Origin: Cunninghamia lanceolata
Lineage: Eukaryota; Streptophyta; Pinopsida; Cupressales; Cupressaceae
Reading direction: 5' to 3'
DNA length: 64,000 nucleotides
Assembly: GCA_027924645.1 (NCBI GenBank)
Contig: BSBN01000293.1
Location: forward strand, 10,502,501 to 10,566,500
The notes beneath the pieces are model-generated. The model was not told the origin of the DNA, did no database searches, and saw only the letters and a program-made list of their open reading frames with translations. A program made the position numbers and the translations under genes. Below are positions 34,588-45,460 of the stretch, in pieces (position 1 is the first letter of the stretch; each line of letters opens with the position of its first letter).

Positions 34588-37500
34588 TCATGATGTATCT
34601 TCATCATGCTCCTCAGCTGATTCATGCAGGTCATCATCATGTGCATCACTTTCTGAACTTTCACTATCCTGATGATGACGAGGCTGCATATGGGGCTGCA
34701 TACTACTGCGGACCTGCTCGTATGAACACACAACCTGATCTATCCCTCCACCGTCTTGAGTCTTTGCTTTGACAATGGCGTGTTTATGTGCTTCATATTT
34801 GTCCCTGCTGTTGTCGAGCTTATTTTTCCTGTCCTGCAGTGTCTCTTTGTATTTTTCCATCTGAACCTTGATCCTCATTATTTTATCTATCAATTCCTCT
34901 GTCAAAGGAACAGGTGGACCATCTGCCTCTAATTGGAAATTGCTGTGTACAGCCTTAATGGTGGACTCTTCATCTTGATTTTCTATTTTTCCCTCCACCT
35001 TGCCTTCCAATGCTTCTAGCATCACGGCTTCTTCAGCCATTAAATCTCGTAGCCTCATGCTGATATCCCTCAGCTTATTATTACACCTTTTGAGGACTCC
35101 ACACTCAAACTGAATGTCCTTATACCAGATATCCATTAATAGTGCGGTATTACTATTCAGCACCTGCTTACTGATAAGCAGTTGTAGATTTATATTCCTT
35201 ATTTCCCCTAGCAGGCTCAGGACTCTCTCCAGCTTGTAAGACCTCTTCCCGGTCTGCATCTGCAATTTATCCACCTTGGCCTTGGAGTCACTTAGGGTGC
35301 TCCACCTCTTCAAAGAGGCCTTCATTATTTCTACAGCATCATCCAATGTGGATGACATCCATCTCCTTATTACGGATGCCTCATGCTTCATGAGGTCCAA
35401 TTTATTTACCTCCTCCTAAGAAATAGCAATCAATGGGACTGCATGTTCAGTTGTGGTATCATCAGGATTGGTCAGCCCTTTGATATAGGCATGCAACTGA
35501 GCAATGTGTTCTTTATGTTGCTTATTTTTCTCCTTCTCCCTTTTCACCTTCTGAATCAGAGAGTCAATGATATCTTTGCCCTCCTGACCTTCCTGGTCCT
35601 CATTGGCAAAGCCCAAATCTACTGTACTGATTTGAAATTCATCGACAGTGATTTTACCTTTTTCCTTCTCCACCGCAGGTATGGCAATTTGCGCGGTCCT
35701 TCTCCCTGTTGCTGGATCTCTCTTGATGGCTGAAGTCATTCTGGCCTTCCTCTTTGGCTTCATTATATCCGTAGAGAACAGGGTGGAGACGTCGAATTCC
35801 TAAATTTCAAGCTCCTCTTCAGCATTTACTTCTTTTGCCAACCACGGAGGCACCTGATCATGTTTTTCAGCATCATCCTGATGTTCACCCATATCTCCCA
35901 TTTCGATCAACACGTGTTGTGGAGATGGTGACTTTCCCATTTCTTCTCCTTGATGCTCCCTTTGTTGTTGATCCTGCGGCACCTCCTCCTATTGAGGGAT
36001 TTCCTCCTCCGGAGGAGCATCTTCATGCTGTGGGGAACCTTGAGGCGCATCTATATGCTGATCATGATGATCATGACCTTCTTCTATCATCATTTCATCT
36101 ATTCCCACTTCTTCTTCTTCTTGTGGCTTATCCACTGCACCAGATATTGGGGATTCTGCCTGATGTGCTAGTGATTGCTCTGCAGCTACTACTTCTTTTG
36201 ACCCTGCACCATCCACTTCTTGTACTTTGGCAGCTGGATCTTCTGGTGTTTCCTTCTCATCAGCCTTTGCTTCCTGAACCTCTACTATAGCAGGTTCCTC
36301 TGTTGTGTCATGTGGGCTTTGTTGGCCAGTTTCAAGAGCATGGCCTTTTGATTCTGCCATCTCTATCTCTTCTGTTAGGTGACCCTTATCAGGTGATCCT
36401 GCTAGTTGTTCAGGACTTGCATCCTATTTCTCTGTCAAGTCCACCACTACAGGACTGGTCACCTCTGTGATCAATGTATCTAGCCCTATCTCTTGAGCCA
36501 CCTGCTCTGGGCTCTTTTCTTGCTCTTCTTCTGCTTGCTTCATCTCCTCAAGAACAGTTTGAACTGGTGGAGGCTTGTGAGGAGTCACACTTACATCAGC
36601 AGCAAGTGTTTCCATCTTCTGTGCAGCCACATCCTGCACCACCTCATCATCAGACAAATTTATTGTCTCGTCGAGCGAGACATGCCCTTCTGCTTGTGTC
36701 TGGGGAGGTTCTTTCAGCTGCTCCTCAGCAAGTTCAGTTTTGAACTTGACGATGGTAGGAAGTGGAACATTATGTTGAAGTTCCTTGTGCACTTCACTAC
36801 CTTCCCCTTGTAATGAAGTAGGGGGTTGGCCTATTCCACCTCTCATGGAGGTTCTTTGTTTCTTAGGTGGGGTAGACACCAGCACCTGTGGAGCTCTCCT
36901 CTTTCTTTTTATTACCAATGGAGCCTCCTCTTCCTCAGGCTCTTCTTCTATGAGGGTATCCTCTCCTCCTGGTTGTTTAGAAGATTGACCCACTTCTTGG
37001 GTCTCAATGATTCTAGCCTCTGCTGTCTTACTTTTCTTGGGCCTTTCTTTCTCTGGAGGGGATGCTAATTCTGATCCTGACCCTGCCGCCGTCTCAGCTG
37101 CAAATACCGCCCTTTCAATTATGATCCCTTTTGGTCCCTGTTCCACCTTCTTGCCCCTTGGGGGTCTTTTGCTCTGCTGTTGTAGTGGAGGGACCCTATC
37201 TCCCTTGGTCTTCCTCTTCTCTAACAGGAAGTCATCATATTCATCCGCGGGGATATCCTACCCTTTCTTCTTGTTGTCCACCGTAATGGCAACACCCTTC
37301 TTCTTCAATGCCTCTATCTGTGCATCAACCCATGCTTGGGTTAGGCGTAGGGTCCTGGCAATGAATGGGTCCAAGGATATGTCCTCCTGCATAGTGAGGT
37401 CAGGTGCAGAGATGGCGTCATTATATATCTTTTCTGTTCATACTCGTCTGCCATTGTCCTGCCATCATCCTTCTTCAATTGTTGGGGAATGGAGATACAA

Positions 37501-38888
37501 TCAAAAGTTCTTATTTGGTTCAGAGTCAATCTCTAATACCTCCTTCTGGTTTCTGCCTCATCCTCACAGTCAGCCCAAAAATCTTCTAGGTGCCTTTGGT
37601 GAATAGGCTTTCCTAGTATCTTCTGTATCCTGCCGTAAGGATCATATGGTCTTGTTATTGGAAAAGGCTGTAGGTTCATCTTATTCAGGGTGACCATCAC
37701 CTTCTTGATATTATCAGAGTCAGGGCACATATAGTTGCCAATGCTGACTGGGAACAAAATTGGTGGCAGCTTCTTGGCATCCTTGTACATTTGTATCATG
37801 GTGGAGCCCTGTCTGATGAATTCCATTAGTACTAAGGCATCGGTAGGATATCTTGGCAGCATCAAGGGATGTCCCTCGAAACCTTCAACCCTTATATAAG
37901 AAAAGGTTGCAAATTGTATGTACCAGGCCCCATGCCTGTAGACTGCCTCTTGAGCCTCCATGCTCAATCTCTTTGTTCTGTCTTCTTCCATGGTCCTTAC
38001 CAGATGCATAGAGAATGCATCATTGACCAGTTTGTAATCTTTTAGGTAGTTGGTTCTCTGCAGCTGGGGATGATGATCCCAGATATATGCAGCATTTGTG
38101 CCTGTGAGCTTTCCATCTGTAACCAAGGCATCAAAAGTACCTCTGTAGGCACAAGAATAAACAATATATGATGACATGTAAAATGCACAATTTGAACCTC
38201 CCAAGTTCATCAGTTGCTCATGTAGAGCATCACTTATAATTTGGCCCCACAGTGGCTTGGTGTCTGAATATAGACACATCATTATTATTCTGTACATCCA
38301 ATCCCTGAAACTGCCAGTATCAGGTTGGCCAGTTATTCTATTCAGGAGTGCAATCATGTACTGATACTCCTCACTAAAATCATACTTAAACAGGTGCATA
38401 GGAAGCTTGGCGGCTGCATTATATGTGCTGTTCTCAGCCCGCCACGAATACATGTTCTTCCTGGCCGATTTCTTATTGGCTTCATACTCCCGTTCAGACT
38501 TCTTCAAGTCTACACTTTTGACCTTACTGCCCAGTGGCAATCCAAATGTCTGGGAGAGACCTTTGATGGAGAGGTCTGCATATATCCTCCCATGCTTCAC
38601 TACTTGCCTTGTTTGAGGGTTATAATTCTGGGCACACTCAATGATGAGTTCCAGAGATTCCATGGAGTATGGAAAACCGGCGGCATTCCACAATCCGGAC
38701 ACGAACACTGCGTCTAGCATAGGACTCTTGTCATGTCCATTGTTCAGCTTGGCTGACCAGGCCTCCAAATTAGTGCCTCCCTGATGGGTGTCTGTAATTG
38801 CCCCATATTTAAACAGGACCCCCCTCTGAGCAGAGAACATGGGTTTGCTGAATTCTTCCTGACACTTGACCAATCGCTTCTTAGCCAT
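34588..38888 (-). pseudogene. Tat ORF1: extra protein upstream of gag, unknown function
   Basis: It begins at ATG 38888, 9 bases after an AG that would make a 3' splice site (TTAATTGCAG). The first 452 codons are open to a TAG at 37533. Frame continues to 37341, shifts, then runs 37146-34588 with TAGs at 36424, 35989, 35800 and 35416. The N-half is globular, with NYNPQTRQVV, ADLSIKGLSQTFGLPLG, FYMSSYIVYSCAYRG and FSYIRVEGFEGHPLMLPRY. The middle is Pro/Glu/Lys-rich with basic RKRRAP and PKKQR runs. The C-half is coiled-coil-like, ending in an acidic tail. It aligns clearly with the E ORF (57698-60889). The N-half resembles plant mobile domain or 'putative plant transposon protein' families; this is a recollection, not a search result. 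Ogre elements are known for an uncharacterised ORF1 here. Confidence 0.72.
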
Positions 38889-41800
38889 GAGTACCTGCAA
38901 TTAACGACAATCCTATCTCACAACAGGTACATACATGCATGCATATTGCAATTGACTTTATAAATCATTATGCCTACTGTATCAACTCCAACACTACTTA
39001 ATCATACGGATGCATAAACCAGAACTTACATCATCATACCAGAACAGAAACAATATGATGAGGGTTTTATTCACTTACCTGGTTATGCAGATTCCCTTTT
39101 ATACCAATAGATTGATGAGACGTTCCTAATTCAGCTGATGATCACCTCCTTCTTTCTGCCCGTGAGCTCAAATCGCGCAAAGGTAGATGGTATGCAGATA
39201 TGGAAGCTGGTGCTCTGTAAAACAAGTTTATCACAAGGTAAATGTGAAAATGGCGGTTGAATTACCTTTTAACCTTGCATTTAGGGTGCATTTAGGGCAA
39301 CTCTGACAGATTGGATCATGTTCCTTGATTATTCGTGCGAAAATGCAGGATCTCGCCAAGTGTTTCATTGGGTTCCGGGGTCGGCGGGAACCACCTACCA
39401 TGTCTGCGCGCATTAAATGATAATGGCGGTGACGGGAGCAGGGAATATCCATATGATAGGATATCATGAGGGCAGGATGATATTCGCAAAAATCGGGTTG
39501 AGTTTCAATATCATCCTCCTCCCTCGCATTGACATTGTTATCGCGACCAGATTCGGGTGACAAAAGCACTTTTGTTTATGCTTAATACATCAGGAGGATA
39601 TTTCGGTGAATCGGGTGATGTTTTTTTTTAAATATGATGATGACGAGACAAATTTATATGTCTCTCTTTTTGGAATATCGGGATGACATCATCCTGATAT
39701 TCGCTCTTCTTATCGGGAATGCATCATAACGTCATCATCATATTAGGCGAACATGATCATGTTTTAGAAAATATCCTGTGGTAATGTGAATGTGATGATG
39801 ATGTCATCATTATGTATGTTCCTTCGTTTATCGTATTCAGATGATGTCATCAGGATATTTGCTAAGGGTGATATTTGCGTCAGGAGGATGTTAAGAAATA
39901 TCGGGTTATATGTGAAGTATGACGCTCGCGATAGATAAAACTGTTTGACCGGAAGGTTTTGCTACCATTTAAAGTTGACGTCCAGATATTTGAACCGCAT
40001 GATATATCGGGGGGGAATGTTTCAAATATGATGATGAACTTCAACAATACGACCGAGGATATAAAAAGATGACCTTCCTCTTGCGAATATCAGGTTTGAC
40101 CGTAACTTTGACTGTTCATAACTCTTGCATCCTGATGAATATCAAGATGATGTAAAAGGCAAACCTGCCTGAATTTTAATGCTCTTTCAATATATGAGGT
40201 CACAGAGATGAAATACAAATTTTGACAAACTGACCTCATGTTGACTTCCCTCATCCTGGTTTTGCATGATGATGCACTCGACTTGCTTTTACCAAACTGC
40301 CCAAAAGCAGACGCACAAGCCAAACCAAAAAGTTGGGTCCCTGTTTTGCCAAGTCAAAATGGGGCGTGTTGTGTAACCACACAATAAGCACCTTCTCTAT
40401 TAGGCATTGGAATTTCTGATTTTGGATGTTTTCTTGATAATCTTCGTAAGAGATTTCTTCATCACTATCATGAGGTGTGACAATGCGATTGGATGAGCCG
40501 GCCATTTCAAGTTGCTTTTTGTACTGAGATCTAGTAAGAACCATGCAAGGTGACGCGAGATGAAGTGGACTGGGACTAGAAATTTTGGCAAGGTGCCGAT
40601 GGAGACTGTTGTGGATAGGATACCTAGGACAAGACTTGGATAAAGGATCTTCTTGCTCAATGATTTCAAATAAGACGGTTGATACAAGACGGTAGCCACT
40701 AGTAAGGGTACTCGATACCAGTCTTACTGTGTAGGGACTAGTCATGTAACAAACCACTAGCAAAGTTCTATGACCTACTAGGTTTACTTGAATTCACAAT
40801 GATACAAAGAAGGGACCTACGTTGATCTGATATAGAATATTCTGACTTTGGGACTAGAAAGACCTGATAGAAGGTGGATGGGACGATTGACGAAAGAGAG
40901 ACTTTTTGGACGAAATGGATGAAAACTGATTGCAAGGTAGAACCTGATCTCTAATCTTGGAGCTAAGATGAAATGGGTACTCATAACTGGTAAAAGTTTT
41001 CCCTCAAAAATTGTGCAAGTGCTCACTATTGTGCATGCACAGAAACAGATGCGTGGCAAAAATTGACAAATGCGCAGTAAGTCAGAATATATGTGCCGGA
41101 CTGGTGAAAGATGCATGCGCAGCAACAGACAACAAAAGTGTAGGAAGTCTAAGCCGATGTGCCGCAAGTCAATATAGATGAGCAGGAATAGAGGACGGAT
41201 GCGCCGCTCTAGCTTTCCTCAGTGTTTTTGTAATTTTTGTAATTTTTTCGATGTTTTTGGTACTTTGGTTGCAAAAAAGGTCTTCTTGATTTGATTTTCT
41301 GAATTAATGGCAAGAAAACACAGCAAACACAAAGAATTTTTATGATTTTTTAACTTTTTTAGTGATTTTTCTGACTCTATTTCCGGACTAAAAGGAACAA
41401 AAGCAAGTACAAAAATTCTAGGCTAGAAATGGATTACAAGGGTTTTGGGCCACTAGAACAAGAGGTGTTTAATGCGGGCAACCGTTCAAGTGGTTACACA
41501 TGCGGTGGCACTACTCTCCATTATGGAGTCTCCCAGCCTCAAAGGGTTGCGCCTTAGAGGGTTTTGGGGGAGGTTGGCCGTCGGTGTAACATAGCAGCAC
41601 TTGTTGCAGGAGGTTTTCACCTCAAGCACATTTATTTTAAGTGGATTGGTAGGGCTTGGCGTCTAGCCTGTTTCCACTCAGGGTCGTTCTCACTTGGACA
41701 GGCGTGCATCCAAGGGCAGGCCCCTCTAAAGGTTAAACAGATGGAATAACAAGTCTGGCATTTTGGTCACCCAGTAAAGGGGAGAGCATAGGCCTGTTGT

Positions 41801-42706
41801 TATTCAATAAACATAGAAGACACTGATTAATCCAACCTAGATAAAAGTAGAAAAACTAAATGGGCTAATCTACCTGGGCAAGCACAGAACTTTGAAGTGA
41901 TTTAGCAAGATAGCAATGGTTCAGTATTTAACCCAGAAAGCAATGATGAGTTCAGTTTTAATCCACGTAGCACGAATAGTTAACTTTGAAATGTTGGTCA
42001 ATCGAGATAGCAGTGGTTCAGTGTTAACCTAGAAAGTAATGATGAGTTCAGTTTTAATCCACGTAGCATGAATAGTTAACTTTGAAATGTTGGTCAATCG
42101 AGATAGCAGTGGTTCAGTTTTAACCCAGAAAGCAATGATGAGTTCAGTGTTATACCAGATAGCAATAACTTTGAAAAGATAGCAATGTTGCAATGCCAGA
42201 TAGCAATGATCAAGTTACCTCTTTCCTAGTTAAAAACTATGTGAGATGTGCATGCATATTTTTACTTTCCTAATTAGAGTTAGATTAAAACTATATGCAA
42301 GTTGCATGAGCAATGAGTTACTCCTTCCTAATTAGGACTAGATGAAAATTGTATGCCAGTTGCATGAACAATAGGTTACTCCTTCCTAATTAGAACTAGA
42401 TGAGAATTGTATGCAAGTTGCATGAGAATACCTAAATCAGTCCTATTCAACACTTAGTGAAAAATGATTGTCTTCAGTGGACGTTTTTGCACCAAACTGG
42501 ATTAGTAGTCTCTTGATATCCACCTATTGAAGTTGACCAAAAAGGATGAAGATTCATGTACCACTCCGAGGCCTTCCAGACTCAACAGTGAGATCAATTT
42601 GTGCGTAGGAGGTTGTTTGTGAAAGTTGATTCCCAAAGTTTTACCTGAAACACACATGAATCTACAAAAAAAAACTCTAAAACAAATACTCACAAATAAA
42701 ATGGGT
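38889..42706 (-). other. Tat 5' leader with tandem repeats and palindromic motifs
   Basis: Long noncoding leader. A 96 bp unit repeats about 2.5 times at 41919-42160 (GGTTCAG at 41918, 42015 and 42111). A roughly 58 bp unit containing TTCCTAATTAG repeats about three times at 42265-42430. At 39590-40030 GATGATGTCATCAT-like palindromes recur about six times beside ATATCGGG/CCTGATATT. Short minus-strand frames at 39231-39569 and 40251-40763 show no recognisable protein. Confidence 0.6.
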
Positions 42707-42725
42707 CAGATCACAGTGGGTGCCA
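42707..42725 (-). other. Tat primer-binding site
   Basis: The minus strand reads TGGCACCCACTGTGATCTG four bases after the 5' LTR CA. The tRNA was not assigned. It differs from the TGGCGACTC site used by E. Confidence 0.7.
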
Positions 42726-42729
42726 AAAA

Positions 42730-43765
42730 TGTTAGGGTAAAACATGGATTAATCAATTTAACAATAATAAACCCAAACATCAATAGAATAATGAAACTAA
42801 GAAAGATTGAATGAAATGAAGCAATGAATAATATAGTGCAAACCTTCCTTGAATCAAAGCTTCTATTGTTTGCCTATTAAAACCGTCCTTGTTTGTAATG
42901 AAGTTGGGCCCTCAGTGAGTGCACTCCTTTTGCTGTGTTGTAGGATGTCGGTAGTAAATGGCTGTGTTGATAGATATTGCTATGAAGAGGAGCTTCAAAG
43001 CAAATGGTAATCTCAAGTAGATTGTATTGGGGGTGCCAAAGGCACGCTGGTGGATTTCTGCAGAGTAACAATATAAATAACCTGGATGAATGGAATGGAG
43101 GAATAAGGTTCCATTTATAGACTTGAGAGGATGAAGATCAACTGTTGAGACGAAATGAAAGATCAATGGTTGAGAATGGTTGAGGAATGTGCAACGAATA
43201 AAAAGAGGACAAGTGTCCCACTTCCATCATGTAATAGGGTAGTTAACAAAATTGATTGAAGAGTTAATAGAATGGATTAAGGAGTTGACTCAATTGATTG
43301 ATCAGTTAACCGAGTTGATTGGGGAGTTGACTGAATTGATTGATCAGTGAACTCGAATGATTAATTATTTAACAAATTTGATTGATGAGTTAACTAATTT
43401 TGACTAGAGGATAAATAGGATATGTGGGTGAGGGAATATTAGCTAATTAAATATTTAAAATATTTAATTACATGTGCAACATGGTGAGGTGGAAAGGTGA
43501 GGTGGATTGATGAGGTGGATTTATGATATTAGGACTTAGGATAGAGGAATTTAGGATTAATTAAATAATTTAAGATTATTTAATTATGTGAGAAATTAGA
43601 AGAATTAGGGAATTTAATTAAATAAATTTATTTTATTTAATTATGGGATAATGAACCAATCAAATAAACTTAGAATATTTATTTAATTGATAGAAGAAAA
43701 TAAGAAGGGAATAAGTATTAAGAATATTTATTTAGAATGAATGGTGTCATTTTTAGGCATATACA
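42730..43765 (-). repeat. Tat 5' LTR (1036 bp)
   Basis: Pairs with 23674-24697. It includes a 12 bp insertion near 43505 that duplicates the local GATTGATGAGGT-like sequence. The minus-strand TATA-like TATAAAT is near 43115. Confidence 0.95.
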
Positions 43766-43860
43766 GCTAGAGATGGTCTTCCAAACTTAGGGTGTGCCTT
43801 TGGCTCTAGTGTCTGATGTGCTTGATGTGTTTTTTATCATACATTAAAGTGGGGGATAAA
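43766..43860 (+). other. L2 3' leader end and polypurine tract
   Basis: After the GCTAG repeat the L2 sequence resumes and matches the end of D (minus strand, about 47060-46936). The last bases, AAAGTGGGGGATAAA (43846-43860), touch the 3' LTR and form the polypurine tract. D has AAAGTGGGGGCTAAA at the same place. Confidence 0.85.
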
Positions 43861-45129
43861 TGTTATGGAGTAAAAAGTGTCCACATGTATTTTTACCTCC
43901 TTGTTTAGCTCCTAGGTCCCTGTGATTGCATTATACATTTAAAATGTTTATCCCAACACAAAATTGCCCAACACCAATCGAAAATGGGAATATGGGCCCC
44001 TTCATTTACCTTACCCTGGACCCAAAAAGGGTTGATGGACCTAGGTAGTACCACCCATGTCCCTCCTTTTTGGTCTGGCCTAATTTAAAGTTATGACATC
44101 CTGGGACCTTTCAAAAGGTTTCTCCTTATCGGCTCTTTTGGTTTAATTTCATGATTATGAGTGGGAAAGCATATATAAGTGTGTTTTTGGATTCATTTGT
44201 AACTAAGAAAGAGATATCTAACTTGAGATCTTGAAGGAAAGAAAGAAAGAGCATTCATCGTGATTCTAGAGTAGGTTTGTGTGTTGTCATTGTGTTGTTA
44301 TTACATATATGGAGCTATCATCTATTCTTCCTTAGGAGTTGAAGGATCCTCATCATTCTAAGAGTTCATCACATAGGTGATATCATTGTGTGTTTATCAT
44401 CATTTGAATAATCTCATTATCATTATTTTTAGCCTCTACCCCCACGAGGGCACACACTCTCTATCAATTAATAGTGTTGGGAAGCTTGAATGCTATCCTA
44501 GGATTTGATTGAGGCAAGTCTCTAAACACCATAACTTTAAACCTCTTTTTATCTTCTTATGTGTAGGTCACAGGAGTGAGATCTGGAAAATACAAAGCTA
44601 TAGGAAGACTGTGTGATGAACAGGGTTTCAAGATCCAGAAATAGTTTTAGAGAATTCACTCATCAAGGACATGGGTGATACCACCCATGTCCTCCTGCCC
44701 TTTCTAAGTTTAGATCTAGCATTTGGGAAGCATTTATAACATCTTTCTAGTTTACAATTTCTGTAGATTCCTCCAATTAGGACCTAGGCGGTCCCAAATA
44801 GGTCCTCTGACACCTCTAGTTTTAGGAGATAGGTTTTGTCATCTCTCTGATCATCCCTATGCAATTAGTTTCTAGATATTTGTTATACTTTATCAGTTAT
44901 GAGTAGATCTTTCTATAACTAGGGTTTTATGCATTGTTAACATAGGGTTTGATAAAAAGGATAAATTAAATTTGATCCATCTATAACATACCTGAGCACA
45001 AGGTCAGCAACTGAGTCCACCTTCATTTGGTAGTGATTTGGCTTACTCTTTTCCTTGAATGTTATATGGAAAAGGGTTTGATCTAGTGTGCATTTTAGTG
45101 GCTATCATTCACATTTTTCATACTTAACA
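43861..45129 (+). repeat. L2 3' LTR (1269 bp)
   Basis: Pairs with 3752-5017. TATA-like CATATATAAG is near 44168. The right flank AGTTC continues the interrupted L1 gag. Confidence 0.9.
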
Positions 45130-45460
45130 AGTTCCTACCTCATCGACTTCTGTTGGGAAATTGGGTACCTCTTCTTCATTCAATAATTACAAAAAGAATA
45201 AAAATTTCTTCAAAAATAATGCATCAACAATAATAAATAATGTAGCACTGCAAAACCTTCACAAGCTGCTCTAGCCCTCTCTTCTTCCAAGATTAAAATA
45301 ATCATAGGTTCACACTTTTTAATGAATCTCTTTATTCTATTCTCTAGCAACTCCTAAAGAATAATTTAGTGTAGTTTCCACCCATCCATCCCTTGGATAC
45401 TTGCAAACCCTTGTCTCCTTCCTATGACCTAAAGGCCTTTTGTCAATTTCACCATGTTCC
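45130..45460 (+). pseudogene. gag: L1 gag, middle part between two insertions
   Basis: The sequence resumes in register with 3751: Ser/Thr-rich, then a Lys/Asn-rich basic stretch (NNYKKNKNFFKNN). It decays through stops and ends with codons for Cys-Gln-Phe-His-His, the first half of a zinc finger. The second half lies at 53673, beyond D. This junction independently confirms the L2 and D boundaries. Confidence 0.65.

Larger units (their letters stand above)
23674..43765 (-). mobile_element. Tat/Ogre-like Ty3 retrotransposon, 20.1 kb
   Basis: The LTRs at 23674-24697 and 42730-43765 lie within perfect GCTAG duplications (23669-23673 and 43766-43770). On the minus strand the order is 5' LTR, primer site, 3.8 kb leader, ORF1 (38888-34588), 1.1 kb spacer, gag-protease-G-patch (33441-30574), RT-RNase H-integrase (30628-26813), 2.1 kb 3' leader, polypurine tract and 3' LTR. 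The extra ORF upstream of gag, the archaeal-type RNase H and the size match the Tat/Ogre group. I counted about 21 substitutions plus a 12 bp insertion between LTRs (about 2%), so it is younger than L2. Many stops show it is no longer able to code for itself. Confidence 0.95.
3752..45129 (+). mobile_element. L2: pol-less Ty3-like LTR retrotransposon, carrying three nested insertions
   Basis: Both LTRs start TGTTATGGA and end CTTAACA. The left flank is GGTTT and the right flank is AGTTC. An original GGTTC duplication with one transition on each side explains both, and it also restores the reading frame of the interrupted L1 gag. With the nested C1, copia and Tat elements removed, L2 is about 6 kb: 5' LTR, short leader, one ORF (13018-14181), a long repeat-rich 3' leader, a polypurine tract and the 3' LTR. 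It has no capsid, reverse transcriptase or integrase, so it would have needed enzymes in trans. The two LTRs differ at many positions, so L2 is clearly older than the Tat element inside it. Confidence 0.88.

Noticed and set aside
35835..36290. Leucine/histidine-rich + strand ORFs across 35.4-38.7 kb
   Set aside because: These are opposite-strand shadows of Tat ORF1. Their composition follows from the Glu/Lys/Pro-rich codons on the minus strand.
34588..37535. TAG readthrough or stop-codon reassignment in ORF1, since all stops are TAG
   Set aside because: E and C1 homologous or similar ORFs also have TAA and TGA stops, and Tat pol has all three. CAG-to-TAG deamination is enough to explain the bias.
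41910..42430. CRISPR-like repeat array
   Set aside because: Units are long, adjacent and imperfect without unique spacers of constant length, in a plant retrotransposon leader. They are ordinary tandem repeats.
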